Source: a virus
DNA: 56,014 nt
Reading direction: 5' to 3' (one strand)
IMG/VR virus record: IMGVR_UViG_3300049046_000063
Span: 1 to 56,014 of that record
Both the position numbers and the translations under genes were made by a program. Below are positions 7,713 to 15,285 of the stretch, piece after piece. Positions within the stretch are counted from its first letter, which is position 1. Each line of letters opens with the position of its first letter. Below the pieces are notes generated by a model that did no database searches, had not been told where the DNA came from, and worked only from the letters and a program-made list of their open reading frames with translations.

Positions 7713-8130
7713 ATCGCCTCACGTTCATGTTGTGGCCGGTGATGAATACTCGCGCACGACCGCTTCGGTCATACTTCGGAAAGGAATGCCCGCAGCCGCA
7801 GCCGCACGGGATTACAGGATTAGGATCGCCCTTCCTGCGCCGGTCTCGCGCGGTTGGATGGTGCAGCCTCATATGCGCCGAGCGGTTCGGGAGAGGCTCT
7901 ATATTTGACGGCGAGTTATTGTTCTTAATCTCATCCTCGTGGTGGGCTATTTCTTCTGACGTAAGGTAGCGGCCCATCTTTTCAGCGGCTACCAAACGAT
8001 GCTCGTATGCGTAGCCGCGCACGTCGGCCATCGGGTGATCTTTACCTACGCGGATGAGTACGTAACCGTCCTGTGTGACGGTTCGCCCGCCCTTCCAATT
8101 CCCGTTTGCTGGTCCTGTTGCTTTGCCCAT
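7684..8130 (-). CDS. HNH endonuclease (free-standing)
   Basis: The core YEHRLVAAEKMGRYLTSEE leads into HHEDEIKNNNSPSNIEPL and then HMRLHH. This matches the HNH family common in phages, where the motif supplies the beta-beta-alpha-metal catalytic site. An N-terminal NUMOD-like strand region (GYVLIRVGKDHP) precedes it. The C-terminus adds a CGCGCGHSFP zinc knot and the phrase FITGHNM seen in such nucleases. Start ATG 8130 with GGGGAA upstream. Being free-standing within an operon, it may be a homing nuclease; there is no sign of an intron. Confidence 0.8.
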   Translation of the reverse strand: MGKATGPANGNWKGGRTVTQDGYVLIRVGKDHPMADVRGYAYEHRLVAAEKMGRYLTSEEIAHHEDEIKNNNSPSNIEPLPNRSAHMRLHHPTARDRRRKGDPNPVIPCGCGCGHSFPKYDRSGRARVFITGHNMNVRRYGRYEDRVV

Positions 8131-8134
8131 GATT

Positions 8135-8776
8135 TTAATTCCCCGCTCTATGCGCTCGTGAACGACTGCCCTTCTGTTTGGCGTGGTCCGTGATAGAAGG
8201 AAGATCAGGCTTTGGTGCTTCAGGCGCTACGGGCTCAACTGCTTTGCCGTTCCCGGCCTTAACAACCTTTACTTCCCGCTCAGCTTTTGGTTTGCCATTC
8301 TCTTCGAATAGTGGGAGGTCTTTGGTTGCTTTCAGAACGCGTTCAATTTCATCGTTCCATGCTCCGTAGTGCGCAAGGTTCGCATTGAAGAGTCTCGCAT
8401 CGTATTCCATGATCGACGGTCTGCCGGTTTCATCGTCATAGATAAGTCGACACAGTTGAGAATCGATCAAGGCTTCGCGGATGTCGGCCTTCAGGTTCAT
8501 CCACGGCATTCGATAGACCTTCAAGACAACTACGGGCATTGGTCCATCATCATCAGTACGGGCCTCACCGGAAATCAAAAACGCTGCATCGCTGCTCAAT
8601 ACTTTAATTTCGGCGAATACCTGGTGGCCTTTGCTCTTTTTGGAAACTGACGATCCTTTATCGTCTTTCTTGTCCAGCATTAGATAGTGAATTCTTTTCG
8701 AGTAAAGATCCGGGTGATGTCGCTTGATTACTCCCTCTGCTACTTTTGCGACTTCAGAACTTATTTCGTATTGCAT
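8135..8776 (-). CDS. Degenerate phage metallopeptidase-like protein, probably inactive
   Basis: Residues 1-150 follow the plan of the putative phage metallopeptidase family: an N-terminal helix with HHPDL, beta strands, then a zinc helix and a closing HD...F...G.W block. The active plus-strand relative at 28454-29065 reads HELYH and HDVSEF. Here the corresponding positions are SQLCR (about 106-110) and YDARLF (125-130), so the HExxH zinc site is lost. Residues 150-213 form a charged proline-rich tail. The fold probably survives as a binding protein. RBS GAAAGGATGG in front of ATG 8776. Confidence 0.7.
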   Translation of the reverse strand: MQYEISSEVAKVAEGVIKRHHPDLYSKRIHYLMLDKKDDKGSSVSKKSKGHQVFAEIKVLSSDAAFLISGEARTDDDGPMPVVVLKVYRMPWMNLKADIREALIDSQLCRLIYDDETGRPSIMEYDARLFNANLAHYGAWNDEIERVLKATKDLPLFEENGKPKAEREVKVVKAGNGKAVEPVAPEAPKPDLPSITDHAKQKGSRSRAHRAGN

Positions 8777-8794
8777 GGTCCATCCTTTCGTTTG

Positions 8795-10189
8795 TTAGGC
8801 TGTGGCGAATAACAATCCCTGTTTCGTAACTGCTTCAATTCTTCGCTGGGCTAACTGGCAATACTCCGCGCTCAATTCGATTCCTATAAACTTCAACCCT
8901 TCCAGCATTGCTGCTTTGCCAGTGCTTCCCGATCCGCAGAATGGATCTAGAACGATGCCGCCCGGCGGCGTAACCAGTCGGCAGAGATACCGCATTAGAT
9001 CAACCGGCTTCACTGTTGGATGATGATTCTTGCGAAGACCTAAACCGCGATTGCGAGGATTATCGCCGCCTGGGTTTCCCTCTTTGCGGCTGTCGTCTTG
9101 CTGGCGTGATGTGAGACTTTCCAGCCCTTCCTCGCGATCTTCTTGACTTGCCTTCGCCGCGTAGAAGAACCGTGCTGCAGATCCCGAATCCAAACGGGCC
9201 ATCGCATCGCGGGCCGCTTTCATATCGCCAAAGACGCCTTTGGATAATCGATCTTTGCCGTGCCCGTTTAGATCGCCTTGCTGCCCCGGCGCATCAGGGA
9301 ACGCAGCCAGCACTTCATCTGATCCGTCCGTGATGACGTTCGCGGGCCAGCGCCCTAATTCGTTTTGCTCTGTGCGCTGTTCGGTCCAGCCGCCCTCGTA
9401 AACATCTTCTGGCCGCTGCTCGCATGCGCCGCGCCAGTTGCCATTTCCCTTCGCGCCGTCGACGCGGCATCCGTCGATATTCAATCCACCCGTTCCGTGC
9501 TGTAAGACGTTTTCAGCAACGGTTCCGATCAGTGGTTTGCGCGCCAACACAATTGGCTCGTGTGCGGGTTTTAATGCTGTGCCCCAGCCGTTCCATTGCT
9601 TCGCTGCTTCCGTCGCTGGAGCGCTTAGCAGACGATCATCCTGAGAACGAACGAACGTTCCGATTGGCGGTGCCAACCTGTCTTCACTGCTGCGCTGGAT
9701 GTGACCGCCAGCGTATTCACGGATGCCCGTTACTTCACGATTCGCGCCCGCTGCTGCATCAATCGCCTTGCTCACGTCCAGCGATTTAGGAAATCCCGAT
9801 CCGTAAAGCCATTGAATCTGATCGCGGATCTCAAACCCTGCTTCTTCAATCGCACAAGCTAAGCGGTGGTAAGTACGGGAGCCTCCGAATGCGAGCAAGT
9901 GACCGCCGGGCTTCAGAACGCGCAAAACCTCAGCCCACGTTTCCGGCATAAACGGAACGCCTGATCCGTCCCACGCCTTCCCCATAAATCCTGTAGTGAT
10001 GCGGGCGCGACCTTGCGGCGTATTCAGATTCACGGATGCCTCTCCGGTGCCGCCGCGCTTGTTCGCGGTCAGTTCATAGGGCGGATCGCACACAACAGAA
10101 TCAACCGAACAGTCGGACAGGTCTCGAAGCACGATCCGGCAATCGCCCTCGTACAAGCTAAATCGATCTGACTCGTAATACGGTTTCAC
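8795..10189 (-). CDS. Orphan DNA methyltransferase (beta-class, N4C/N6A type)
   Basis: Catalytic motif IV DPPY lies at residues 35-38. The SAM-binding motif I (DPFCGSG) comes near the C-terminus at about 415-421. This order is typical of the beta class that methylates exocyclic amino groups. A large middle section (about 150-370) should contain the target-recognition region. No restriction enzyme is nearby, so it is an orphan, likely protecting phage DNA from host restriction. The start is GTG 10189, overlapping the previous TGA as GTGA. Target sequence cannot be read from the protein. Confidence 0.92.
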   Translation of the reverse strand: MKPYYESDRFSLYEGDCRIVLRDLSDCSVDSVVCDPPYELTANKRGGTGEASVNLNTPQGRARITTGFMGKAWDGSGVPFMPETWAEVLRVLKPGGHLLAFGGSRTYHRLACAIEEAGFEIRDQIQWLYGSGFPKSLDVSKAIDAAAGANREVTGIREYAGGHIQRSSEDRLAPPIGTFVRSQDDRLLSAPATEAAKQWNGWGTALKPAHEPIVLARKPLIGTVAENVLQHGTGGLNIDGCRVDGAKGNGNWRGACEQRPEDVYEGGWTEQRTEQNELGRWPANVITDGSDEVLAAFPDAPGQQGDLNGHGKDRLSKGVFGDMKAARDAMARLDSGSAARFFYAAKASQEDREEGLESLTSRQQDDSRKEGNPGGDNPRNRGLGLRKNHHPTVKPVDLMRYLCRLVTPPGGIVLDPFCGSGSTGKAAMLEGLKFIGIELSAEYCQLAQRRIEAVTKQGLLFATA

Positions 10190-10704
10190 GCAACCCTCTC
10201 GTGTTTAATCAACAGGCCAAAACTACTGAGACTCAACACTGAATCTTTTCGCTTTGGCTGCTCTTGAACTTTTCGAATGAAGTAGTAACGATTATCTCCG
10301 TCAGACTTCGTTTCGATCTCGTTGGTCCACAGAAGCAGATGCGCGATTGCGTCGCAGATCGTGTCTTTGTCGAGCTTGGTTTCCTGTTGAATCTCGCGCT
10401 GCGTCCGCGCGCCGTTGTGGATCGCTTCCTTCACGCGTTCAACGGGAGACAGCCTGGATAAAGGTAGGACCAGTAGCTTTTCGTCGAACTGCGGATCTCG
10501 CAACTGCTCAAGTAGCTTCACCTGCTTAGCCTTCTGCACTTGTCGCCAGTTCTTCTTTCCTATCCTGCTCTGCGCAACTTTTTTGCGAATGTCCTCTTTG
10601 CAATAAAGATTTCGACCATCCTTGCGAGCTCGGCAGATACCGAATTCAGAGACAGGAAGATCGTTGTCGCAGATCGGACAGTGTTTTAAGTTAGGGGGGT
10701 TCAT
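10186..10704 (-). CDS. Zinc-finger plus winged-helix protein (172 aa)
   Basis: The N-terminus is a CPICDNDLPVSEFG zinc finger with a KDGRN...YCK second half, a form often found next to phage nucleases and primase-associated genes. Residues 85-150 form a winged helix (RVKEAIHNGARTQREIQQET, then DAIAHLLLW). It sits between the DnaC-like loader (TAATG overlap) and the methyltransferase (GTGA overlap). A DNA-binding replication or regulatory role is likely; the exact function is unknown. Confidence 0.7.
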   Translation of the reverse strand: MNPPNLKHCPICDNDLPVSEFGICRARKDGRNLYCKEDIRKKVAQSRIGKKNWRQVQKAKQVKLLEQLRDPQFDEKLLVLPLSRLSPVERVKEAIHNGARTQREIQQETKLDKDTICDAIAHLLLWTNEIETKSDGDNRYYFIRKVQEQPKRKDSVLSLSSFGLLIKHERVA

Positions 10705-11486
10705 TAAAAGAATTCAATTCGATGGCAGTCCCAAAGCCTCGTCATTATCGAGTTGCCCCACACTTCATCTATGCGGCCCCAGTGCGAGCGCAGTTTTTCC
10801 GCGTCGAAGTTGCTTGTTATTACGAGCTGGTGACCAAACGATTTCGCGGCATCAAGAAGATTGAATAATTGCTCTGAAGCAAACTCACTCGGACGCGCCT
10901 TTTCGAATTCATCAAGAAAGATCAGCCAGGGCTTTCCCTGTTTTCTTAAATCAATCGCTCGTACTCGCGGCGTCCATGGATCGCCTTCTTTGATCGATAG
11001 TTCCAGGCGCCGGAATTCATCAAGTAGATCGCGCACACTTGAAGCTACGGCTGGACGTCGAGACGCGAGCGCGTGGCGGTAGATGGCCCAAGCAATATGA
11101 CTCTTTCCTGATCCGTTCCTGCCGGTGAATAGATAAGATTCATCTGGTTTATTTCTAACTAAATCGATGGCTGCCGCCTGCTTGTGATGGTGTGCGGAAC
11201 TCGGTTTCAACCTTCCAAGTCGCGGCATCCCGAACACCGGAGGAATTACAGATAGTTGGGCTTGAATGGTTTTCCTGCGAACGCACAGACAACGCTCCGA
11301 AGCTTTGGCGGCTTTAGCGTTTTCAAGACTTAACTCGCGGATGAATTCGCCCGTCTCCGCGTCGCGAAGCCTCATGCCGGTTCCGTAGCACCGCCAACAA
11401 TTAGCGGACGACCGATTTTGATTTGAATTCGTAAACTCCGGCGCCTGCTCTTGAGCCCGGCGGAGTATTTTGCTGATAGCTTCCAT
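10704..11486 (-). CDS. DnaC-like helicase loader (AAA+ ATPase)
   Basis: An N-terminal zinc region (C30WRC33, C66LC68) is followed by an AAA+ core. Walker A is GRNGSGKSH (122-130), Walker B LIFLDEF (188-194) and sensor-like VITSNFD near 230. These are the features of DnaC/DnaI/phage P-type loaders that place the replicative helicase at the origin. The N-terminal 28 codons overlap the end of the DUF1376 gene in another frame; no better start follows, so the overlap is probably real. The gene order initiator-loader copies lambda O-P. Confidence 0.85.
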   Translation of the reverse strand: MEAISKILRRAQEQAPEFTNSNQNRSSANCWRCYGTGMRLRDAETGEFIRELSLENAKAAKASERCLCVRRKTIQAQLSVIPPVFGMPRLGRLKPSSAHHHKQAAAIDLVRNKPDESYLFTGRNGSGKSHIAWAIYRHALASRRPAVASSVRDLLDEFRRLELSIKEGDPWTPRVRAIDLRKQGKPWLIFLDEFEKARPSEFASEQLFNLLDAAKSFGHQLVITSNFDAEKLRSHWGRIDEVWGNSIMTRLWDCHRIEFF

Positions 11487-12231
11487 TCCCGTTCCCCATT
11501 GGCGGATCTTCGTTGTTGAGCCAGTAGATGAGCCGATTTTGTGTTGCTTGCTTGCCCTTGCGGTGACAGTGGACCAACATCTTGTTGTAAACGTTCCGCA
11601 CGTTCAGGTGTTTGTAGGCCTCGTTGGACTGCATCTCGGCTATGAACTCATCGTCACAGACTCTCTTGCGCGGTTGGCGCGCGGTCACGCGCGCTTCACT
11701 GCTTTTCTGTGATTTGTGATCTGTGTTTTGTGTATTGTGGTTTGTAGATCTCTGATCTGTGATCTGTGCATGCAATTGCATTGCATTTGCATCTACATTT
11801 GCAGTGCTTTTGCTGTGCAATTGCACCTGCATTTGCAGATCGTTTGCTGCAATAATACGTTCACCTTCGACCTTCTCTTCTTCGGCTATGCCTTCTGAGT
11901 TGGTCACTTCGGATTTTCCGTATCGTGTGCGAGCTGCGGTTGATCGAACGGCTGAAATCTCCTTCGCTTTCGCGATCTCTTGATCGGCACGCTTCTGATG
12001 CCAGCCGTCTGATTGTTCGTTGAAAAACTGAGTGAGTACGTTTCTGACCGCGCCTTGCTCTTCCGGTGTGAACGCGCGACATATTCGGTAGAGGGCCAGG
12101 TCGTCGAGCGGGAGCGCCTTTCGCTTGGCGTAGTAGTAATCCAATAGCCGGTTGTATGCTCCGTTTTCCATGAGCGATAAATGCTGAGTGTCGCGGTCGT
12201 AGTCGTCCATGAAACGTGGATACCAGTGCAT
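11401..12231 (-). CDS. DUF1376 (YdaU-like) replication initiator-type protein
   Basis: Residues 1-85 match DUF1376: WYPRFMDDYDRDTQHLSLME, GAYNRLLDYYYAKRKALPLD. The middle (about 115-185) is a low-complexity Q/N/H/S linker whose DNA is full of short repeats. Residues 185-240 form a second helical domain (HLNVRNVYNKMLVHCHRKGK). Phage proteins of this family sit directly upstream of helicase loaders and are taken as O-like initiators. The repeats in the linker DNA (11709-11837) fit an origin inside the gene, as in lambda O. RBS before ATG 12231 is weak. Confidence 0.8.
   Translation of the reverse strand: MHWYPRFMDDYDRDTQHLSLMENGAYNRLLDYYYAKRKALPLDDLALYRICRAFTPEEQGAVRNVLTQFFNEQSDGWHQKRADQEIAKAKEISAVRSTAARTRYGKSEVTNSEGIAEEEKVEGERIIAANDLQMQVQLHSKSTANVDANAMQLHAQITDQRSTNHNTQNTDHKSQKSSEARVTARQPRKRVCDDEFIAEMQSNEAYKHLNVRNVYNKMLVHCHRKGKQATQNRLIYWLNNEDPPMGNGNGSYQQNTPPGSRAGAGVYEFKSKSVVR
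11709..11837. repeat. Candidate replication origin: iterons inside the initiator gene
   Basis: Within 130 bases there are three copies of GATCTGTG (11718, 11754, 11761). There are also two perfect palindromes TGCAATTGCA (11771-11780, 11816-11825) and three copies of CATTTGCA (11784, 11796, 11830). The stretch encodes the low-complexity linker of the DUF1376 protein, exactly where lambda O carries its iterons. The repeats are not in register with codons, so they are not a by-product of a peptide repeat. Origin function is inferred. Confidence 0.55.
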
Positions 12232-12264
12232 TTGACTTGTCGATTTAACCGCCGGAAGAGTTTT

Positions 12265-12429
12265 CTACGCCGCCTTGTTCTTTACCGCTCGCCCAAGATC
12301 TCTCGGACACTGCTGTCCTACCCTGTACTTATTGCCGAACGTTTCGCCGCAGTGCATACACACAAGAACATCGGCCGCATCTTGGCTCTTGTCGTTTGTG
12401 ATTAATCTGCCCGGACAGCGACGATTCAT
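12265..12429 (-). CDS. 54-residue zinc-ribbon protein
   Basis: A short open frame from ATG 12429 to TAG at 12265. It has cysteines at 5, 24, 27 and 41 (CPGRL, CMHC, QQCPRD), the spacing of a small zinc ribbon, and a basic C-terminus ending in GRAVKNKAA. It lies between bet and the DUF1376 gene in the leftward operon. No Shine-Dalgarno is visible; instead a 10-bp stem-loop (12442-12478) lies just upstream. It is very likely a real gene because the cysteines are regularly spaced, but the role is unknown. Confidence 0.6.
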   Translation of the reverse strand: MNRRCPGRLITNDKSQDAADVLVCMHCGETFGNKYRVGQQCPRDLGRAVKNKAA

Positions 12430-12441
12430 GGTTTTGTTAAA

Positions 12442-12478
12442 GGCGAGCCAGCCCCAGGAGGTCCAGCACTGGCCCGCC
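12442..12478 (-). other. RNA stem-loop in the leader of the 54-aa gene
   Basis: On the minus strand, GGCGGGCCAG pairs with CTGGCTCGCC over 10 bp with a single G-U pair and a 17-base loop; on the plus strand the same site has an A-C mismatch, so the minus-strand RNA is the stable form. The word GCGAGCCAGCCCCA is shared with the stem-loop at 14710-14758. Confidence 0.55.
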
Positions 12479-12510
12479 GGTGTCCGCGCTGCCTCGTCTG
12501 CGCAGACAAA

Positions 12511-13392
12511 TCAATCCTTGTATTCCGAAAGCGCGTCTTTTAGCTGGACCAACTCATCAAGATTGAGAGCATTAATATCTCGCCCGCCGGTCTGCTTCTC
12601 GATTTGGGCCTCCGTGAACATGTCTTTGATCGACCCGCGGAGCTTCTTCTTTTCCGCTTTTTCATCGATCACGGCAGGCTCTACCACCGCGCTCTGTGTT
12701 GATTCAGAGGAAGCGGCTTCAGTCTCAATAATCTCCGCTTCCACAACCGCAGGATGGTGTTGTAGTTGTGCGGCCATCCGCTCAGCCTTCGATTGCTGAC
12801 CGTTCGCTGGTCCAAGCGGAACGCCCTCAGTTTCCGCGATCCTCTCTGCTTCGTCAGGGTCGTAAATCCCAGCTAGGCCAAAAGCCACGCGTGCGCACTG
12901 AATTAACGCTTTATGTCGCAGCATCCGTGCAGGCCACTTGGTCCACGGCTCCGTGTTGCGCGCGCACTCACTCATGTATTCGGTGACTTTGGTAGGGTGA
13001 GCGCGATCTTTGCGATAGATGACCGCTGTCACACCGCGTAGCTCGCCAGCGTCGTTGAATTGGTCGTTGAACTCAATACCGTCTAAAGCCGTCTGCCGAT
13101 TGATAAGAGTGCTCCATCCGTCAATCGAGACAATCGGGACAATGCCACCGCCCTTCGCCGGGAACGCGTAGATCTCTTTAATGAACGGATTGAGATCGTA
13201 TTGCTTGGCAACCGCCAGGAACGCGGCAACCTGTTCGTTGCTGGGGTTTTGTTTGTCCGAAGGGAAAACCGTTTTAATAAGAGTACTCAGAAACTTTGTG
13301 GGCTCAAGGCCGTGACGGTTTGCCATGAAACCTATCAGCGATGTTCCCGCTACTACCGCAGGCTTTGTTTCCGCGGGTGCTGGTGTTGTCAT
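12511..13392 (-). CDS. bet: Redbeta/Bet-type single-strand annealing recombinase
   Basis: Bet proteins anneal complementary single strands with a partner 5'-3' exonuclease. The core block is typical: NPFIKEIYAFPAKGGG, VSIDGW, VTAVIYRKDRAHPTKVTEY, then WPARMLRHKALIQCARVAFG and the DPDEA end at about 190. The C-terminal 90 residues are acidic, variable and alanine/glutamate-rich, ending in a short helical DELVQLKDAL tail. The ATGA overlap with the upstream-transcribed YqaJ nuclease gene makes the classic exo-bet pair. Confidence 0.92.
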   Translation of the reverse strand: MTTPAPAETKPAVVAGTSLIGFMANRHGLEPTKFLSTLIKTVFPSDKQNPSNEQVAAFLAVAKQYDLNPFIKEIYAFPAKGGGIVPIVSIDGWSTLINRQTALDGIEFNDQFNDAGELRGVTAVIYRKDRAHPTKVTEYMSECARNTEPWTKWPARMLRHKALIQCARVAFGLAGIYDPDEAERIAETEGVPLGPANGQQSKAERMAAQLQHHPAVVEAEIIETEAASSESTQSAVVEPAVIDEKAEKKKLRGSIKDMFTEAQIEKQTGGRDINALNLDELVQLKDALSEYKD

Positions 13393-14258
13393 TTGCTACC
13401 TTTCATTTTGCGAAGGACTCGAAATTTCGTCGGCGCCACTGTGTAGCCGCTTCTGCTCTGCTCAAAATAAGTGAGACAGCCAGCGCCGTATCTCGCGCCT
13501 TCGGCGTCATCCATTGCGGCCAGAATCGCGGCCTGGGTATCTTCAACGCGCTTCTTTGCCTTCGACAGAGCCGCTGTGGCCTCAAACCACTCCATCACGA
13601 GACGGTCTGCAACCGTAACTGTCTTATTTGGCTCGCGCCGGACTCGCTTAACCACATCGAGCGAAGGGATAAACGTCTGTGGCGGCGTGTCGGTTAAGAC
13701 GTGCTCGCGCCAGAATTGATCTCCGATTGCTATCGCGCTTTCCATCAGCGCGTCGTTGCGCTTGATCTCGTAAACACGTATTTCAAAGTGACGAAACGCA
13801 GGCAGCAGCACTGGAATCCAAGCTACGCGGCATTCTTTTCCCGTCGCCTTCGTTACCACGTACATTTGTTCGTGAACCTGAATCAGAACGCGCTCGGGAA
13901 TCTCGTCGGTTCCGAGCGGTCCCCACTCTTCACCCAGGCCGCTCGTCTTAGCCTCGACAATTTCCGGCAAAGACCCGTCGATAAATCCATCCAGGTTTGA
14001 GCAAAAGTGCCCGTTTGTAAAAAACAGGTGCCGCTGAAGAGTTACGCCGCGCTTCTTCTCAAAGTGATCTAATACCGCTCCTTCGAAGGTTGTGCCGAAA
14101 TCCTGGACTGCCGACTCCTTTTCATCAACAACTACGCGTCCGGTCTTCTCGAGCCAGACGTCGCCGATTGTTCGCCATGAATCCATTCCCAACACAGAGG
14201 GAAGGTCGGACGATCCGAGGTATTTTTTGCGCAGTTGGCGCTGCTCGTTGGTGATCAT
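13389..14258 (-). CDS. YqaJ/lambda-exo type viral recombinase nuclease
   Basis: This is the exonuclease partner of Bet, resecting 5' ends at double-strand breaks. Family motifs: LGSSDLPSVLGM (14-25), the metal-binding glutamate E59 in TTFEGAV, D90 in NLDGFID, the catalytic pair in EAKTSG (E102, K104), and Q127 in IQVHEQM. Together these form the PD-(D/E)XK core of YqaJ/lambda exonuclease. The C-terminal 100 residues are helical. Start ATG 14258 overlaps the previous stop as ATGA. Length (289 aa) is normal. Confidence 0.9.
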   Translation of the reverse strand: MITNEQRQLRKKYLGSSDLPSVLGMDSWRTIGDVWLEKTGRVVVDEKESAVQDFGTTFEGAVLDHFEKKRGVTLQRHLFFTNGHFCSNLDGFIDGSLPEIVEAKTSGLGEEWGPLGTDEIPERVLIQVHEQMYVVTKATGKECRVAWIPVLLPAFRHFEIRVYEIKRNDALMESAIAIGDQFWREHVLTDTPPQTFIPSLDVVKRVRREPNKTVTVADRLVMEWFEATAALSKAKKRVEDTQAAILAAMDDAEGARYGAGCLTYFEQSRSGYTVAPTKFRVLRKMKGSK

Positions 14259-14425
14259 CTCAACGCCCTGTCCGCTTTCTCTTCAGCCACTTGCTCGCGT
14301 ATCAGATCGCCCAAATCCATGAACCGCCCACAGGATTCGCACAAGCACATCAGATCGTGCTCTTCGACTTCCTCACCTAAGCGGTCAAACTCTTCGAGCA
14401 TTAGAATTTCAATATCGGCGCTCAC
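14255..14425 (-). CDS. 56-residue protein with a CxCxxC knot
   Basis: A GTG start at 14425 overlaps the upstream TGA (GTGA), and the TGA at 14255 overlaps the nuclease ATG (ATGA). This double coupling strongly supports the frame. The protein is acidic and helical with MCLCESCGRFMD in the middle, probably binding one zinc. It is located between the membrane protein and the exo-bet pair of the leftward operon. Function is unknown. Confidence 0.65.
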   Translation of the reverse strand: MSADIEILMLEEFDRLGEEVEEHDLMCLCESCGRFMDLGDLIREQVAEEKADRALR

Positions 14426-14643
14426 TTGACAGCCTCCGCAATCACGAACAAAGAGGCGAGCCCGACGATCAGCACGATCAGAACCAACACTGCATACAAA
14501 GCCTCTTGTCTTCGGAATGAACTACGCTGCCGTTGCTCATTGAGGGTGTCGCGCCCGCGCACGGCTGTGATCATCTGAGCGTGATTAGGCGGAAAGTATC
14601 TTGTCGAGAGTTTTGATGGCGTGCTATTCTGTTGCTGGTCCAT
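14422..14643 (-). CDS. Small single-pass membrane protein (73 aa)
   Basis: Residues 1-45 are polar with an arginine/glutamine-rich stretch, and residues 47-69 are a clear transmembrane helix (YAVLVLIVLIVGLASLFVIA). The topology is probably N-in because of the positive charge before the helix. It is the second gene after PL apart from regulators, so it is made early. Early phage membrane proteins of this shape often act in superinfection exclusion, but nothing here proves that. A strong hairpin (14663-14696) lies 20 bases upstream. Confidence 0.65.
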   Translation of the reverse strand: MDQQQNSTPSKLSTRYFPPNHAQMITAVRGRDTLNEQRQRSSFRRQEALYAVLVLIVLIVGLASLFVIAEAVK

Positions 14644-14662
14644 AAAGCCACTCTGTTAGTTG

Positions 14663-14696
14663 ATCCGGCGTTTCTCTTTCAGGGAGAGCGCCGGAT
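14663..14696 (-). other. Hairpin in the leader of the small membrane protein gene
   Basis: ATCCGGCG and CGCCGGAT form a perfect 8-bp stem, extended inside by a second short TCTC/GAGA pairing. On the plus strand it is followed by TTTAGTTTTT, resembling an intrinsic terminator. On the minus strand, which carries the genes here, it forms a leader hairpin 20 bases before ATG 14643. Confidence 0.6.
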
Positions 14697-14709
14697 TTAG
14701 TTTTTCAAA

Positions 14710-14758
14710 GGGAAGCGAGCCAGCCCCAAGCCCCAATTTTAGAGACCGGCCCGCTCCC
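14710..14758 (-). other. Second RNA stem-loop of the repeated family
   Basis: On the minus strand GGGAGCGGGCCGG pairs with CTGGCTCGCTTCCC (13 bp, one bulged U, two G-U pairs). On the plus strand two A-C mismatches break the stem, which points to a leftward transcript. The plus-strand word CGGCCCGCTCC is shared with the terminal repeat, and GCGAGCCAGCCCCA with the stem at 12442-12478. Confidence 0.55.
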
Positions 14759-14764
14759 ACAAAC

Positions 14765-15199
14765 TCACCCGGCTTTTCTCAGCGAGACCGCCTCAATATG
14801 CGCCAGTCTTCGTTTGCTGTAAGCAATTGACTGCGCCAGCTCCATGCCCTTGCGAGCGGGCGGCGCATCTTGCAGCTCAGCCGATACGTAGTCGCTCTGC
14901 TCCTTTGCAACCTGAGCCGCGCTCGGAACAGGGAGTTTCCCTTGCGTTTCCCACTCATCCCAAAGGCTTTCAATGTAGGCTCGCAGCACCGGCCATTGGT
15001 CCGGACACGTTTCGATAACGTGGAATTGCTCCAAGAGCCCTTCGGCGGTCGCCAGCTTTCGCTCATCATTTGGATTGAGACGTCTTGATATGTCGCCATC
15101 ACTTACGCCCATGCCGTGAGCAATCAGCTTTTGTGCTCCACGAGGTATCACCAGCGAGAACAGCGACTTTACTTCGTACTGTGTAGGGGCCGGTTTCAT
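14765..15199 (-). CDS. CII-like / regulatory HTH candidate (144 aa)
   Basis: The start is ATG 15199 with AAGGAA nine bases upstream; a TTG six bases earlier is less likely. Residues 8-60 resemble the HTH domain of CII/YmfL-type phage activators (KSLFSLVIPRGAQKLIAHGM, then GVSDGDISRRLNPNDERKL). The tail is helical and ends in a basic segment. Its place as the second gene from PL matches early transcription regulators such as CII. No target site is known, so the activator role is an inference. Confidence 0.6.
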   Translation of the reverse strand: MKPAPTQYEVKSLFSLVIPRGAQKLIAHGMGVSDGDISRRLNPNDERKLATAEGLLEQFHVIETCPDQWPVLRAYIESLWDEWETQGKLPVPSAAQVAKEQSDYVSAELQDAPPARKGMELAQSIAYSKRRLAHIEAVSLRKAG

Positions 15200-15285
15200 G
15201 CTCAAAATTCCTTCGTTTCAATACTTGAGCCGATAGTTATCCCTCAGGTAACGTTCGTGATCGAACGCAACCTCTCTCCAACCGA

